A stretch of 64,000 bases of DNA. Source: Patagioenas fasciata. Taxonomy: Eukaryota > Chordata > Aves > Columbiformes > Columbidae. Under the pieces are notes generated by a model that made no database searches, was not told where the DNA came from, and was given only the letters and a program-made list of their open reading frames with translations. A program made the translations under genes and the position numbers. The stretch lies in contig NC_092521.1 in the NCBI RefSeq assembly GCF_037038585.1, positions 76,870,398 through 76,934,397 on the forward strand. Reading direction: 5' to 3'. The stretch's first letter is position 1; the number at the start of each line of letters is the position of its first letter. Shown in pieces: positions 42,191-55,500 of the stretch.

Positions 42191-45100
42191 GGGAATGGGA
42201 GGAGGTAGAGGACTATCCATCTGCCCTGTTTGTAGAGGGAGAGGTGTTGCAGGGATCAGGGTTGGGTTGTTGTTTCTGCCCTAGCCATATCATCGTACAC
42301 CCCAGGGACCCTTCAGCAGCCCCACCCTGTTCAGCCCTTCCCTCCAGCTTGGGATGTCATTACAGCTGAGAGAGCAAAGCAGCTCCCCAGGCTGTGACAA
42401 GTAAGAGCATGTCCCTGATGGTAGGGCTCAGAGCAACCGTGGGCTGCCAGCACTTGCTCTTGGCCACCAAAGGGGCTGAAGACATGTCAGTCACAATTGC
42501 GTGTGCCAGTGGACACCAGAGACCAGGCACAAGCCATAGCTGGTTGAAAGCCCCTTCACAGGGCCAGGCTGCTCACACAAACCAGTACCACAGAGCATTA
42601 CAGTAACTACAATGACTTGCAGTCATTTCGCCTGTTCTCAGTACCTCCACCAAGACTTTATTCCTGTGCCAAAGTCCTCTTTCTTCCACCCAAGTGTGGA
42701 GAAGAAAGTGACTTCTGGGGACATAGATGCCATGCAGGTCTTAGGTCTTGGATCTGAAGCGCTGTTTTTTTCTCTCACAGAGATGGATCAACTTGTGTGT
42801 CTGAAGGAGTGATGCATGCAGCTGTGACATAAGAGTGTCAGAGCACAGGTCTACCGTTCCCTAGAACTGAGGTCATGCAGTGGACCTATAAGGCTTCACC
42901 TGCCCTGATGAGCCTCTGTGCTCCCTCTGGGGGCACAATATGGTGAGGAAGGCTGAGAGGGGACAGAGGTGAAAAACAGTTTAACAGGAGAGAGCAGAGC
43001 AACCCCCATAATCATAAGTATTCTGGGTCTCTAGCACAGGGCTGAACCTTCTTGCTTGCTCTCTGAAGGGAGGGTAATTACACCAAAGGCTTGTCACTCA
43101 GTGCTCTGCCCTCCATAGGGGCAATAAGGTGAAACACACTGGCTCACCATCACAGACTTCTGAAAAGCTGGTCTGCTGCCTCTCAGAGATGGTGCAAATC
43201 AGAGGGCAAGAGGAGTAGCACAGTCAGGATCCCAGCTGTCCCTGTGCTTCTGGAGAAGAGGTGGGAAGTGAGGTTGTGGTGTTGATGACCTAAATGTCTT
43301 GTGCCATTCAGGGCTGCTCCATCACACTCATTCTTGAAGGATGCTCCAGTGACTGGGAAAGGCCTTCAATGGGCAAAGCCTCTTCAGGCAGGAACATTAC
43401 AGCTGAGTGTGGCATAAGTTTACAGGAGAAACCTATCCAATACCCAAGAATTTAGCACTAGGATGAATGGTGTAGTCTAACCACTGTTCCCCAGGCACAT
43501 GGCCCCTGTATTATTTAGTCTTCTCAGGGACAAGAATGAGTGAGACTGTTGCCTCTACTTGAGACACAAGTCAGAAGTTGAATGGCAAAGTCTCCCTGAA
43601 GACTTGTTTGAAGTCACAGTTACAAGTCAACACTGGGAAAGGAGCCCGGATTCCCTGACTCCCCAGTCCTTCTTCCCTCCACTGCCATCAGTAACTCAAA
43701 GCTGGTTCCAGATCTAGGAAAAAAATACAGTAGTCATCCTGTTCTTTCAGATAATTTTTTAAGAGACAAATGTTTTCCAATGTTTTCCACTCCTGCTGAG
43801 AGTGAGACCTGCTGAGTGGTTTGGCTTAAAGAGACCTGTTTCACAGACATACCTGCAGTCCAACAACAAGTAGCAATTTATTTGAGGGTTGGTCCCCTTC
43901 CTGAAGTTTATGTGCCATGACATCTGCAGGGCTTGTCATGCATGTCAATGACACAGGGAAAATGTCACATACTGTTTATCACACATGCATGTGAGACTCC
44001 CTGCTCTCTATTCCCTGAGGATTCGGCACAGAGCAGTTGTGTTGGAGGTCCTATGGCCTGCTGTCTTACTAATGAATTTGTGCATTTGTGCATTTCAGGA
44101 CTTCTTTAATTTAAAACCTACAACTATCTCACCTACACTGCACACATTTTGTCCTGCTGGCAACCAAGATATTGGTCAAAGTCAACACTGACAGATCTGG
44201 AAATATGATGTAGCCAAGGTTGCCTTTGTCTTTCGGAAAGTTGCTCCCAGGCTGTGGGCTTGAGGATACACTGTCTCCAGTCATGCAGAACCATTTGTCT
44301 TCAGCACTATAAGCAGACCCACAAAGAATCTTGAAGTAAATCAAAGTCAGTTGTGGATGTCTACACATCCTTCACGAAAATTCTGTAGGCAACCATTGGA
44401 GGTGAAGAGGAAAAGTGGGAGAAATAAGGAATTACAAGTATGTATTATTGTCCACTGCTAAGACTCCTTTCAGATGAATGTTTTAATTTTGTGACACACA
44501 AGCACTGAAGATGGCCTATGGCCCACTGACTACCGTATCTGCTTCAAATCTAGCAAATAATTAAGAAAATGCATCCTTTTCCTCCTCTGAATTATTGTTG
44601 GGTTTAGCATGATAATTATCCTGTCCCTTGCATGCCTGACTCAGAATAGGCAACACAAATTAAAATAATGGAACAAGAACATTCCCAAGGGCCAGACGTG
44701 GCAGCCGGTGTCACAAAGTCATCACAGTGACAACCGCACGAGGAACAGCTGGAACTAAAGCAACTGCAGTGAAGGGACCTAGTCAAGGAAGTACTCTCCC
44801 ACACCTCTTCAGTCTTTGCTTTACTTCCCTTATCCCTTTTCCTCATCAAACACACAACAGTCCATTTCACTCTCATCAGAACATCAGCAGTTCTTCAAGT
44901 ACACGCCATACATAACTCTAAAGTATCGGGGTTGAATTCCTATTAGTGAGTGCTCTAAGTCAGATAATGCCAGAGATATGGTTGCAGCTGGAACACTAAG
45001 GGGATTGGCTGTTCAAACCCACTTTTAACAGGACACTCAGTTTCTCAAGTGTTTGCCTTAGTGTTAACTCTTCTTCACAATATCCTTGGCTAAAGACTCT

Positions 45101-48100
45101 GGTGATTTCCACAGGAGGTAAGTTGGCTGAGGAGGTCTGTACTCCTGTTTCCAGGTTGCCTAACTCCACATGGCTTTTTAGTTTCTATTCTGTATTTTGA
45201 GAGGCACCAGCAGTGTCTAAGGTGATAGAAGATTTGATGCCATTTGAATCCAAGAGAGCACTCTTTGGTGGTATGGAGGCTTATCAACAGGGATATGTGT
45301 GAAAGAAAGCTGCTGAAATATGAACATTTAGTTCCTTTACTTGGACTTAAGATGGCACTGCTCTTTTAATATTGTAGTCCATGGCAATACTCAAGTTGCC
45401 CATATATATTCAAACTCACTATAAGCACTTACCCAGAACATCACTGAAGACAGCTTTTCAGAGCAGTCATGATTCTCTCATTTCCAGCACTCAGTTTTGC
45501 TCAGCTCTTTTCAGAACTAGCTTTGTGCCTGATGCCGGGTTGGGAACAAGTCTTTGACTTTCCCCGTTGCCTTCGTACTTCTTCTATTAATAATGCCATG
45601 AGCTGCCAACATTTTCCTCCCCTCCAGTCTCAGCAGGCAAGTAAGCAAGCCAATCTGCAGGGTGCTACGGGGTGGGGGCTGTCTCCTGGCCAGAGAGCTG
45701 GAGCCCTGAGCTTTCCACTGCACAGGCAGGGTGATCAGAGGAGTCCGCCAGCTGCGCAGACCATTTGCGCTCTGAGGTCATTCAGAGCTACCCCATCGCT
45801 GAGGAATCTGCTGGCTGCCTTCCTGACAGTGCCGTACAATGTCCCACCTCGCCTGCCAGCTAACGCAACATGCTCATGTTGAGCCCAGGCCCTGCTCCCC
45901 AGGGGTGCTTCCCAATCATGTTCCCCAGCTTCAACAGAGCACCTCACACCCAAAACCTCCTCCTTTCACCCGCTAACTACTGTATCTACTTCAAAATATC
46001 CTGGCCAGTCCCATTTCAGCCTCCTCCCTTCATGTCGCTGTTGGGTGCGTGGGTGCAGAGTGGTTGCAAGAGGCAGTACTAAGCCACTGGGATCCATAAG
46101 CACTGATCCCTGTGCCTCAGACAAATGCTGGGATTGTGTTGTTCCCCCTAGCACAGGGACAGGGACTCACAATAGCTCTGTGATTAACCTTTTCCATTGT
46201 GATCTCTCTCAGCCTCTCCTCCAGGATTTAAAATGATATACAATATCCAGGATACACACCAGCCTTCTCGCTGAAGCTCAATGACTTGTTTATCATGACA
46301 GGTACAGCTAGGGACTGTTCAGGTGGCAGCACACTTTGGAGCACTCACCCTAGCCTGGTGAGATGGTCACCACTACTGCAGGCTGAGTTGGCTGGAGCTC
46401 TGGATGGCTTAGAAACAGATCCTGGGGAAGGAAGGGTTGTGGTGGGACTTTGGAGGAGAAAAGGCTGGACTTGCAGAGGAAGAGTGGGACCTGGTTGGTG
46501 GGGCAGGGAGGGCATGTTTTGCTGGGAAAGCTTATTTCTGTCAGGGCGCTGGGAGGGTCCAGATGCTCCTAACCAACAGGGAGCTGGGAGACAAGGGAGA
46601 TAACAAGGCTGGAAGGTCAGGGGCTTCCCAGCCAGGGCTTGTCCCACAGTGCCCCACAATGTGGGAGCAGGAGAGTCCCACGGATGGGAATTGGGTTCAG
46701 CTGAGAGTCCAGATCGTCAGGCAAGTTTGTGGTGACAAAGCAGGTCCAAGGTTCACTTGAGAAGCTGATCTGTAGGTCAGGGTCATTCTCAGTGGTGGTA
46801 GCCAGTGCTAGACACAGGCCAGTGACTGCAAGGTAGGTCTGAGGTCAAGCCAGGAAATCAGTCCGCATGTCAGTGTCCAGACAAACACCCTCTTTGGCCA
46901 GAAACAGCCCCAAAAGAGTGGAGACAGACCACAATACAGCTCAGGCAGGGACTGAAAGCCCAGGGCTAAGCTGAAATGGGGTTCTTGGTCCATGGGCAAA
47001 GGTTGCAGGTGGAGGCCCAAGTGAGACTGGTGGGGGCCATCCAGTGCCCTCGGGGAAAGGAAAAACAGTGCCTCCTTCCTACCTCTCAATTTTTCAGCAG
47101 CTTCACATATGCCTGTTGCAATGGACTGGAAAGCAAAGGATGCTCCCACTCTCTGAAGAAAGCTGATCCCTCCTGTGCTACCTCACCTCATTTCTACAGC
47201 TTCATCTGCATGGGGTAGGAGGCCATGCACCCTGATAATCATTTTCCACCAGACAGCCCCCAGACACCTCAAATGCTGGGACATTGCCTCCAGTGATTGT
47301 GTCTCTCTGCACACGAGTTTCTCCTGGGGCCATCCACAAAAATGGGAGGGAGATGTCCCCCATAGGGCATCAGCAGTGAGCACCTGCTTTCTGATAGGTC
47401 TGGGTGGACGGGGGGTTGGGAGAAGTCGTGGGTGCATGTTTGCAGCACACAAGTCACCTGGGCTCTGGTGCTGGCCAGGGGCATTGCATCATCACAGTGC
47501 CAGGAGGCCTCTTTCATTGCCACTTTGTGTTTCCTGGTGCTCACCCTGCAGCTGCTTCAGCCAAGGTCATTCCTGGAAAAAAGTTGTGTCCAATTTTCTC
47601 TGAAACATTTCCACTGATGTGGGGTCCCAACTGCCTGCAACACTGTCTTCTTCTCTAAAGAAAACAGGGGAGGGAAGTTGTAATAACTATAATAAATAGA
47701 TATAATAAAACCTTGAAGGGAATAAATAAGATAAAAATAAATTACTTTCCACTGTCTCTTAAAAAGACAAGACACAAGAACTAGAGGCAGGTCCAAAATA
47801 AACAAAAGGCTTCCTCACACAGCATGCCTTCAGCCATGGACATCTTGCCCCAGGAGACTGTGGGTAATAAATGTTTATGTGGTTTCATAAAATAACTGGA
47901 TGGAGACACTGCAGAGGAAAAGCACAATTAAACACAAAGATTCAACATCTGTCTCAGACTGCTGTAGGCTAGGAGAATATTAGGGGGATTTACTACATAC
48001 TTCCTTGCTCTTATGTCTTCCACAAGGAAATTGCCACTGGACATTCTCACAGCCAGGATATAGCATTAAATGTTTTTTTATTCTGATTTGTTTCAGCTGT

Positions 48101-48699
48101 TCTCATTCATTCCACTAATGAAATGCTGTGGTGGCAGGCGTATGCTGCAGTACCCGCTGAAAAAGCTAGCAAGGCAATAAACTTCACGGCCCTGCTCTGC
48201 AACCACTTCTCCCAAACAGCCCCATACCTGCTATTTAAATAGCTGGCAAGTGATTATCTTTCCTGGGCTAGCTTGTCACCTTTGCAGTCTGTCCCTGCCA
48301 GGGTAACAAATTTCAGATGGGTCAAGGAGGTAAGATGAGAGGGAGTTCGCTTTGTGCATGTAGTAGAGACCTCAGGACAGAGGGTTTCCAGAGAAGGAGT
48401 AGATGCCAGCCCTAAGCAGTAGCATCCTGGATTATTTGTCTTTCTCTTAAAGGAACACTTGCAAGACCTCTATAGGCCAGTGCTGGGGGAATGGGCAGTG
48501 TTTTAGAAAATAACTCTTTGGTAACTGAGGTAACCTCTCAGCTTCATGTTGCAGAATTTGGTGAAAGATCTGCATTCACCTTATCCGATCACCTTTGAGA
48601 TTTTATAAACCTCACTCACACACTTTACCTCTTGTCCTTTACTCAGCTTTCATTCCATAAAGAGACTGTTCCTCCAAGCCTATAGTAACTTAATTCCTT

Positions 48700-49130
48700 T
48701 AATAACTTGTAGTGGGGAACCTGCCGGTCAATGGTTTTTTGGAAGTCCAGATTTAATATATTCTGCATCCCCTCCCCTGTGCTTATTGAGACCCTTACAA
48801 AACCCAGCATGGCAAAGATACAGGCTTTCCCTTTATAGAAGCCTCACCAACTCTTTCTTAACATGCTACTATTCACATACTCATCAGTCTTACTCTTTGT
48901 TATAGACATCACTCTCTTACCACAGATGGAAGTCAGACTCACCAGTCACTTTTTATAGTGGGGGTGTTATACTGACAATCCACCAGTTCTCAGGCACAGA
49001 GACATTAAAGACAGGTCATACAGCCTGGCCAGCAATTCGCAGTGCCACATTTGAATTCCTTCAGGACTTTCAGGCAAATGGCATGCAGTCCTAAAGATTT
49101 ATTAACATTCAAAGTATCTGTCTAGTCTCA
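48700..49130 (-). mobile_element. Old, degenerate CR1-like LINE fragment
   Basis: TCAATGGTTTTTTGGAAGTC, CATCACTCTCTTACCACAGA, GGAAGTCAGACTCACCAGTC and CTGACAATCCACCAGTTCTC follow the order of a long avian CR1-type repeat read antisense. Divergence is high, so this is an ancient copy. Boundaries and exact family are uncertain. Confidence 0.5.
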
Positions 49131-50824
49131 CTTCAAACTAAGCTGTCTCCTCTGACCAATCTGCTGCAAATATGGCACCAGGAGTGGAAATCTCCCCAAC
49201 AAACAAGGCACTTCTCTTCTGGAAGGTGGAAGAAGCAGCTGGATCCCAAGGCTTCTCTCCCAGACAGACATGAAAGAAAGGAGCTCTGAAGCTTCTTCAG
49301 CTCTCTAGGAGAAACATTTGAAGTCTGATGTCTTGGCAAATACATCTCTCAAAATCTGAATTCTCGTGTTTCTTTCCCAGAAGCATGACCACCAGGGTGG
49401 GTGCTGCTGCATCTGCAAGGTCATTCTATTGAAGGGCAGAGGCAATAAATCAAGACTGGTCTAGGAAAATACACCTGGGAACTGGACCCAAGTGTCGCTA
49501 GGAGGTGATAGTAAACTAAGGAAAAGTGCACTAATTGTATAGATTCATTCAACTACTTTGAAATTCAGTTCTACAGAAGCAATCTGCTACATCTAAGCCC
49601 TTCATTCCTTCATTTTTCTGAACCAGGGACCTTCCAGACTCTGAGCCTCAGCATTCCTTGTCACTAGTGTCTGATAATCCATCTCTGGTATTGAGGTGAC
49701 ACTACGTGAGTACATGGATGGCTGAGGACCTGGGACAAAAGTGGATAGGGAAGGGACATGAAAATATGCAGATAGAATAAATAAAAAAAAAAGGCAGAAA
49801 ATCCTCAATCTGATGAGATGTTATTGGATGGACATGCATGGGGTTTTCAACTTCAACATCCCTGCTACCACAATTCTTCTGTCTCCACAGAAAAAGGAGG
49901 CAGGAAAATTTTGACTGTCTTCAGGCAGCCCTTGTTCCCTGCTGGCTTAGGTTTACCTTCATGCTATTCTGCCCTGTAGGAACTGTAGGACCTGTCTAGT
50001 GCTGTGGTCCCTGGAGATTATGTTTGCACATCTCACCCAGCAAACTTCCCTCTGAGGGATGATCTGCAGGCATGAGAGAAAGATGCCCAGCTGTGCTCCA
50101 TTCCTAGGGGAGCTCAGATACAGCTTGAGTCTTCCAGAGAGGAGATTTCATCAACCTCTGTGATCACCTGAAAAAAAGGCTTCACTCATGGGAGGTTCAG
50201 AGTCCTTCCTCATCAGAGAGTCTGAGAGAGCTGCTGGTGCAAAGATATTAGCAGGGCTTGTTCCAGAGGTGAAAGGAAATGATCCTCCAGATGAACCCTG
50301 ATCTACCTCCCCTTTATTGCTTCACATATATGATAAAACACTCACACACTTTGTGGAAAGGTTTTCCTCTTCTAATCCTCGGTTCCGAATCACAGAACCA
50401 GGCAGATAGCATACATCCAAGATAAACACGTCCATCTTATTGTGTCCTGAAACATTCAGATTGCCATCTTGTTTGTGTTACCATGCAATGGAAAGTTCTT
50501 CTGAGATGATTTTTCCTCACCAGGAAGCTCAGATATTAAGAATATTTTTTTTTTCAAAGTCTGTGGTTTTGACTTCTTGAGTTGGACAACCCGAGCCTAA
50601 GCATGAAAGCTGCCAGTGAGTCATGGTGCACATTAGAGCTGAAGACACCAAACAGTGCTCAGCACTCCCCAAATTCAGGCTCTGGTTGTTCACAGCTGGA
50701 CTCCAAAACTGTGCTCACATTTAAAGATCTGAACATCAGAGATATCATGTGAAGCAGTAACATATTACTGTTTCTGCTATGTGACAGTGCAAACAGAAAG
50801 CTGTGAAAGGATGTTTGAAAAACT
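49131..50824. other. Intergenic DNA, no supported gene
   Basis: Nothing recognised beyond short open frames. Confidence 0.55.
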
Positions 50825-51758
50825 CCTGGACTTGTGAAAAGCATTTGGCACTGTCCCATATGATATCCAGAACATGGATTTGATGGATAGACCACTGGGT
50901 GGATAAGGAATTGACTGGATGGTCGCACTCAAAGAATTGTAGTCAAGGGCTCAGTGTCCAAAAGGAAACCAGTGATGAGTGGCGTTCTTCAGGGGTCAAT
51001 ATTGGGACCGGTGTTGTTTAACATCTTTGTCGGCAACAAGGACAGCAGGACTGAGTGCACCCTTAGGAAGTTTATCAACAACACCAAATATAGGCTGGGC
51101 AGAGAATGAATTGAGAGCAGCCCTAAGGAGGAGGACTTGGGGCTGTTGGTTGATGAGAAGTTCAACAACTTGGCAATGTGCACTTGCAGCCCAGAAATCC
51201 AACTGTATGCTGATCTGCATCAAAAGGAGTGTGACCTGCATGTCAAGGGAGGTGATTCTGATCCTCTGCTCTTGTGAGATATGGATCTGCTAGAGTGAGT
51301 CCAAAGGAGGGCCATGAAGATGATCAGAGGGCAAGACCACCTCTCCTATGAAGATAGGCTGAGAGAGATGGGGTTGTTCAGCCTGGAGAAGAGGATGGTA
51401 TGGGGAGACCTTATAGAAGCCTTCCAGTACCTAAAGTAGGCCTACAAGAAAGCTGGAGAGGGACTTTTTCCAGGGAGCATGTAGTGATAGGACAAGGGAT
51501 AATGGCTTTAAACTGAAAGAGGGTAGATTTAGATTAGAGATAAGGAAGAAATTCTTCACCATGAGGGTGATGAGGCACTGGAACAGGCTGCCCAGAGAAG
51601 CTGTAGATGCCCCATCCCTGGAAGTATTCAAGGCCAGGCTGATCAGGGTTTTGAGCAACCTGGTCTAGTGGAAAGTGTCCTTACCCATGGCAGGGGATTG
51701 GAACTAAATAATCTTTAAGCTCCCTCCCAACCCAAACCATTCTACTGTTCTATGATTT
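50825..51758 (+). mobile_element. CR1 LINE with remnant of reverse-transcriptase ORF2 end
   Basis: A 0.9-kb copy. It begins in the ORF2 region (GTGAAAAGCATTTGGCACTG; then GGGGTCAATATTGGGACCGG encoding a QGSILGPVL-like block in a broken frame). It continues through GCCTGGAGAAGAGGATGGTA, GATGCCCCATCCCTGGAAGT and GGCAGGGGATTGGAACTAAA to a tail TTCTACTGTTCTATGATTTTGTG. Several frameshifts and stops make it inactive. Confidence 0.92.
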
Positions 51759-51817
51759 TGTGAACTGGCTTGGCCAATAGGAGTGAACATTCTAAGATGC
51801 TAAACCAAAATGTATTA

Positions 51818-52226
51818 AAGCACAAGTCTAATGAAGAGTGGCTGGGTGAACTGGGCTTGTTTAGCTTTGAGAAAAGAGTCTGAGGGGAGACTTTATCACT
51901 CTCTATAACTACCTGAAAGGAGTGTGGTGTCCGTGTCTCCTCCCAAGTACCAAGTGATAGGACAAGAGGAAGAGGCCTCAAGTTGCGCCAGAGGAGGTTT
52001 AGGTTAGATACTAGGAAAGACTTCTTTATGGAAAAGGTTGTCAGGCATTGGAACAGGCTGACTAGGGAAGTGGTGGGGTCATGATTTCTGGAGGTGTTTA
52101 AAAGACACATAGATGAGGTTCTTAGTGGCATGGTTTAGTGCCAGTGTTAGATTAACGGTTACACTCAATGATATTGAGGGTCTCTTTCAACCAAAATGAT
52201 TCCATTATTCTGTAATTCTATGATCC
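51818..52226 (+). mobile_element. CR1 LINE 3' end, second tandem copy
   Basis: GGCTGGGTGAACTGGGCTTG, AGTGATAGGACAAGAGGAAG, GGCATTGGAACAGGCTGACT and tail ATTCTGTAATTCTATGAT. Same orientation as the copy ending 60 bp earlier but a different subfamily (GCCAGAGGAGGTTTAGGTTA), so it is an independent insertion. Confidence 0.92.
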
Positions 52227-52462
52227 AATCCATGCAAAACAGAGAACAGTAAAAGAGTTTTTGGCCTTGAGTCACATCTTTTTCTTTTGCTCCTCCATCA
52301 ATCTCTAGTAGTAGTTAGTAGCAGTAGTAACTACCAACTACAACAGAATTGCTTTAATTTGTAGCACATTTTGCCTCAAATTGCACTTCTATTTCAAAGA
52401 AGATATGTTCAGAATGATTTCAACAAAATTATGTGTAGTATAAACAGAAACTAGACATAGAA

Positions 52463-52545
52463 TTAACAACACCAACAACATCAACAACACCAACAAAACA
52501 CACACAACATACAAGAAAAAACAAACAAACAGAAAAACTATAACC
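52463..52545. repeat. AAC/AACACC-type low-complexity tract
   Basis: Imperfect CAACAACACCAACAA repeats run into CA- and AAAC-rich sequence. Simple repeat of about 80 bp. Confidence 0.75.
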
Positions 52546-55500
52546 AACACAAAATAGTAAGAACCTGGATCTGCTGTTCTTTTTTTAAAGGTTTGAGGGG
52601 TTTTTTCTGGACATTTCTGAAGACATTTTTTTTTTTAAATTGTTTGGTTGTTGTCCACAGACTTTCTAAAAACCCAAATGCCAGTAATTTCTGGAGGAAT
52701 CCTAAGCACTCAAAGTGACTGTGTATCATTGCCCAGCCACTGAGTTTCCTGAGATAAGTGACATTGCTGCTCTTTACCATTGTACATGTTTTGTTCAGCA
52801 ACATCTCACTTCTACTGCGAAAACCATGTAGCACAGTTGAACTAGCAGAGATCACAGGCTTGTGCTACAGGAAGCTGGTCTTCCCATGTGGACATATCTA
52901 TGTAAGTTCACTTAAGTTGTCACTATCAACATGAGCCTTTTGCTCAGATGAAATTCAAAGTGCTTTCCCTCCTGTCACAGATCGAGAGTTGTGAAAATGG
53001 CCAGTTGTCAGTGATAAAATCAGGACATTAAGTAGGTATTTTCTTCCATTAGGAAAGATGCAGATCAAAGTATCTCCATATTTGCCATATAAGATATTTA
53101 AAAGCTATCCATTTATTGAGGTCCCTGCACTGTATTCCACTATTCCTTCAGAGGAGGAAATGGCTGGGTTGTTTGTGATGATATGGCTGGAGCACGAATT
53201 AGGTGCTTCTGTGTAATGTTGCCCAGTGGCTCTCAGCCACAGCTTGGAAAGCTGAAGGCTCTCCAGCTAATGCATTATTTTCTTTCAGTGACCTCATGTT
53301 TAAAGCATCATTTCCTTTAGTCTTAGGCTCTCCCAAGGGGTCAGTAAATTCCATATTCAAATAAGATTTTAATATTTTAATTCCTTCTTGAGTGACAAGC
53401 TGGAATGGCAATTTGAGTCCTAATCCCTCTCCTGAGTGGTGAACGGAACATCTCATCATTAGTACATCAGACAGATGCTATCAAAGATACCATGGGAACA
53501 GCAAACACCAGCAATGTGAACCAGCTGGAAAATGACAAAACTTGAGATGGTCCCCTCTGCACCTCATCAGCCTGCAGAGGTTTTTGGTGAGCCCTCCCTT
53601 GTCTCCCTTCTGCTGGTATAGCATGATACAATGTAGGTATCTTTTCCTTTCCCTTCCAGATCTTTTGCTTCCTTCAGACTCACCATTCCCCAATTTGCTT
53701 AAGGGGAAGAAAGAATTTATATTCAAAACTTGTTCTTCTTTATTCAGTCCTGGTTTATTTCATTCTCCTTTGAATTGCTTTCCAGTTCCTTGTATTTTTG
53801 CCAAAGCATCCTGACATGTTCCTCTTAAACCCCCTTTGTATATACGATCTGGCATCAGCCCAGCAGAATAAATACATTCGGAGACACAGTGAAATTAGGG
53901 TTCAGCAGGGGAAAAGGGTGGGGGAGATCCCAGAAAAATCCCAGATGCCTGTTCTTCACCAAATTGCTTTTATCTGACTGAAAACTAACTTTCATCACAG
54001 GACTGACTGTGCTGTCTACTTCCTACCATTATCCTGGGTTCAACAATTCCTGGGAATTCAACTTTGCACTTTGGCATAAGATCTACAAATCACCCAGCAA
54101 CAGCCATGAAGCAACACAAGGCCACCTGTCTCTCACAGTGACATTGCTGTCAGTGTGATGGGGAAAGGCTTAGGGACAGTGAGAGTGTTTGTCTCCTCAA
54201 AACTCTAGGGCACCTGGAAATAGAAACGTTCCCTGCTTTGCCTCTCCAGTGCTGACCCACTGCCTCTCCTTCGAAGCAGATCTCCCTTTATCTCTCTTCA
54301 CAGAGGGGCTCTACCTGCACTTTGTCCCACTGGCTTTCTGCTCCTCTCTATCTGAGGTACCTCTGTTAACATTATCTAGTGTTCATCCAGAGCTGATTTT
54401 TGGCCCATGAAGTCAGGGAGATGGAGGGGACATGTGCGATACCTGTAACTTTCAGGAAGCACCATCACTACCAACTTCTCTCCTCATCCAGACACCCCAC
54501 TTCTACCTGTCCTGCCTTACTATCTGTCCCCTACACCTTCTACTTGCCTATTTGGTTTTTCACCTTTTCATCTTGCCTATTTGGTTTTCTGGCCTCATGG
54601 GCAGACAAGACATCTTCAAAAGATTCTTGTCAAGCAAAACCAATCACACAGGTAAGATGCGCATGGACTAGTGAAGGTGGCCCTCAAGGGTCATCCCCAG
54701 GTCTCTCTTCCTCTTGTTCATGGTGTTTCTTTTCCTTCTTTCTGAGGTCCTTGAAACTTATGATTTTCCCACAAGTCTCTGATTTTCAGCAATCAGCACC
54801 ACTTTCTGCTTCCTTCAATGCCCAACTCCCACACCTTTCCCTTTCACAGCCAACCATGTGCTCTCTCTTCATCCCACCTGGTAATGCTTCACTCTTTGCC
54901 TGTGCCAGTTTCAGTACTTCCCTGCTCTGCTGGAAAGACCCTGAAGCTGTGCCATCTCTTCCTGTTCTATGGCCTCTGCTGCTCTCCCTGTAACCAGGTA
55001 GCTGCTTGCAGACATTTAGTTGGAAGAAAAAAAAAAAAAAGTGAGAAAAGTGCAAGAGTGAGGACTGGGCCTCAGCAGTATTTTGCAGAGGCAAAAAAGA
55101 TGGGATTAAGTGCACTCTAGCCATGTTGCCAGCCACCACAGTACAAGCCCAGTCCCAGTTGTAAGCCCTTCAGGTGTGATTAATGATTTCAATCTGATAT
55201 AACCTGGTAAGATTCTCTAAGTAAAGCACCCTGCTAGCAATGCTGCGCAGCTTTAGCCTGGCTCAGGCTGCAAATGGAACAAGTTGATCACTGCTTGCAA
55301 CAGCCTTGACAAAGTCAAACGAACAGTGTTACTCTCTGCCTTGATGTTACGTAGCAAAGCAACATCAACAAAGAGCGAGCTGAAAAGGACCTGCAAGAAA
55401 TACCATTGATGCAGGGCTTTGTTACTTTTGTTATTCTGTCTTTGAGTGATTTTTACAATTGCACTAGCTAGGGAAGTTCATACCACCATTTTATTTATTA

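Larger units (their letters stand above)
40001..48699. other. Intergenic DNA, no firmly supported gene
   Basis: About 8.7 kb. It includes a 13-bp tandem duplication GCATTATAATAAA (41,169-41,194), a minus-strand open frame at 41,232-41,513 and a GC-rich patch at about 41,960-42,190, discussed as a possible transcription unit. Otherwise only short frames without domains. Confidence 0.5.

Noticed and set aside
51742-52131. 129-codon minus-strand open frame
   Set aside because: It is antisense to the second tandem CR1 copy.
53820-53930. TTTGTATATACGATC ... AGAATAAATACATTCGGAGA, resembling an LTR promoter/R region
   Set aside because: I could not find paired TG...CA ends or a target duplication around it, so an LTR call is not supported.
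54400-54993. 197-codon plus-strand frame, the longest outside known genes
   Set aside because: The strand is pyrimidine-rich and so poor in stop codons; composition is Ser/Leu/Pro/Cys-heavy with no domain, and no splice or promoter context supports it.
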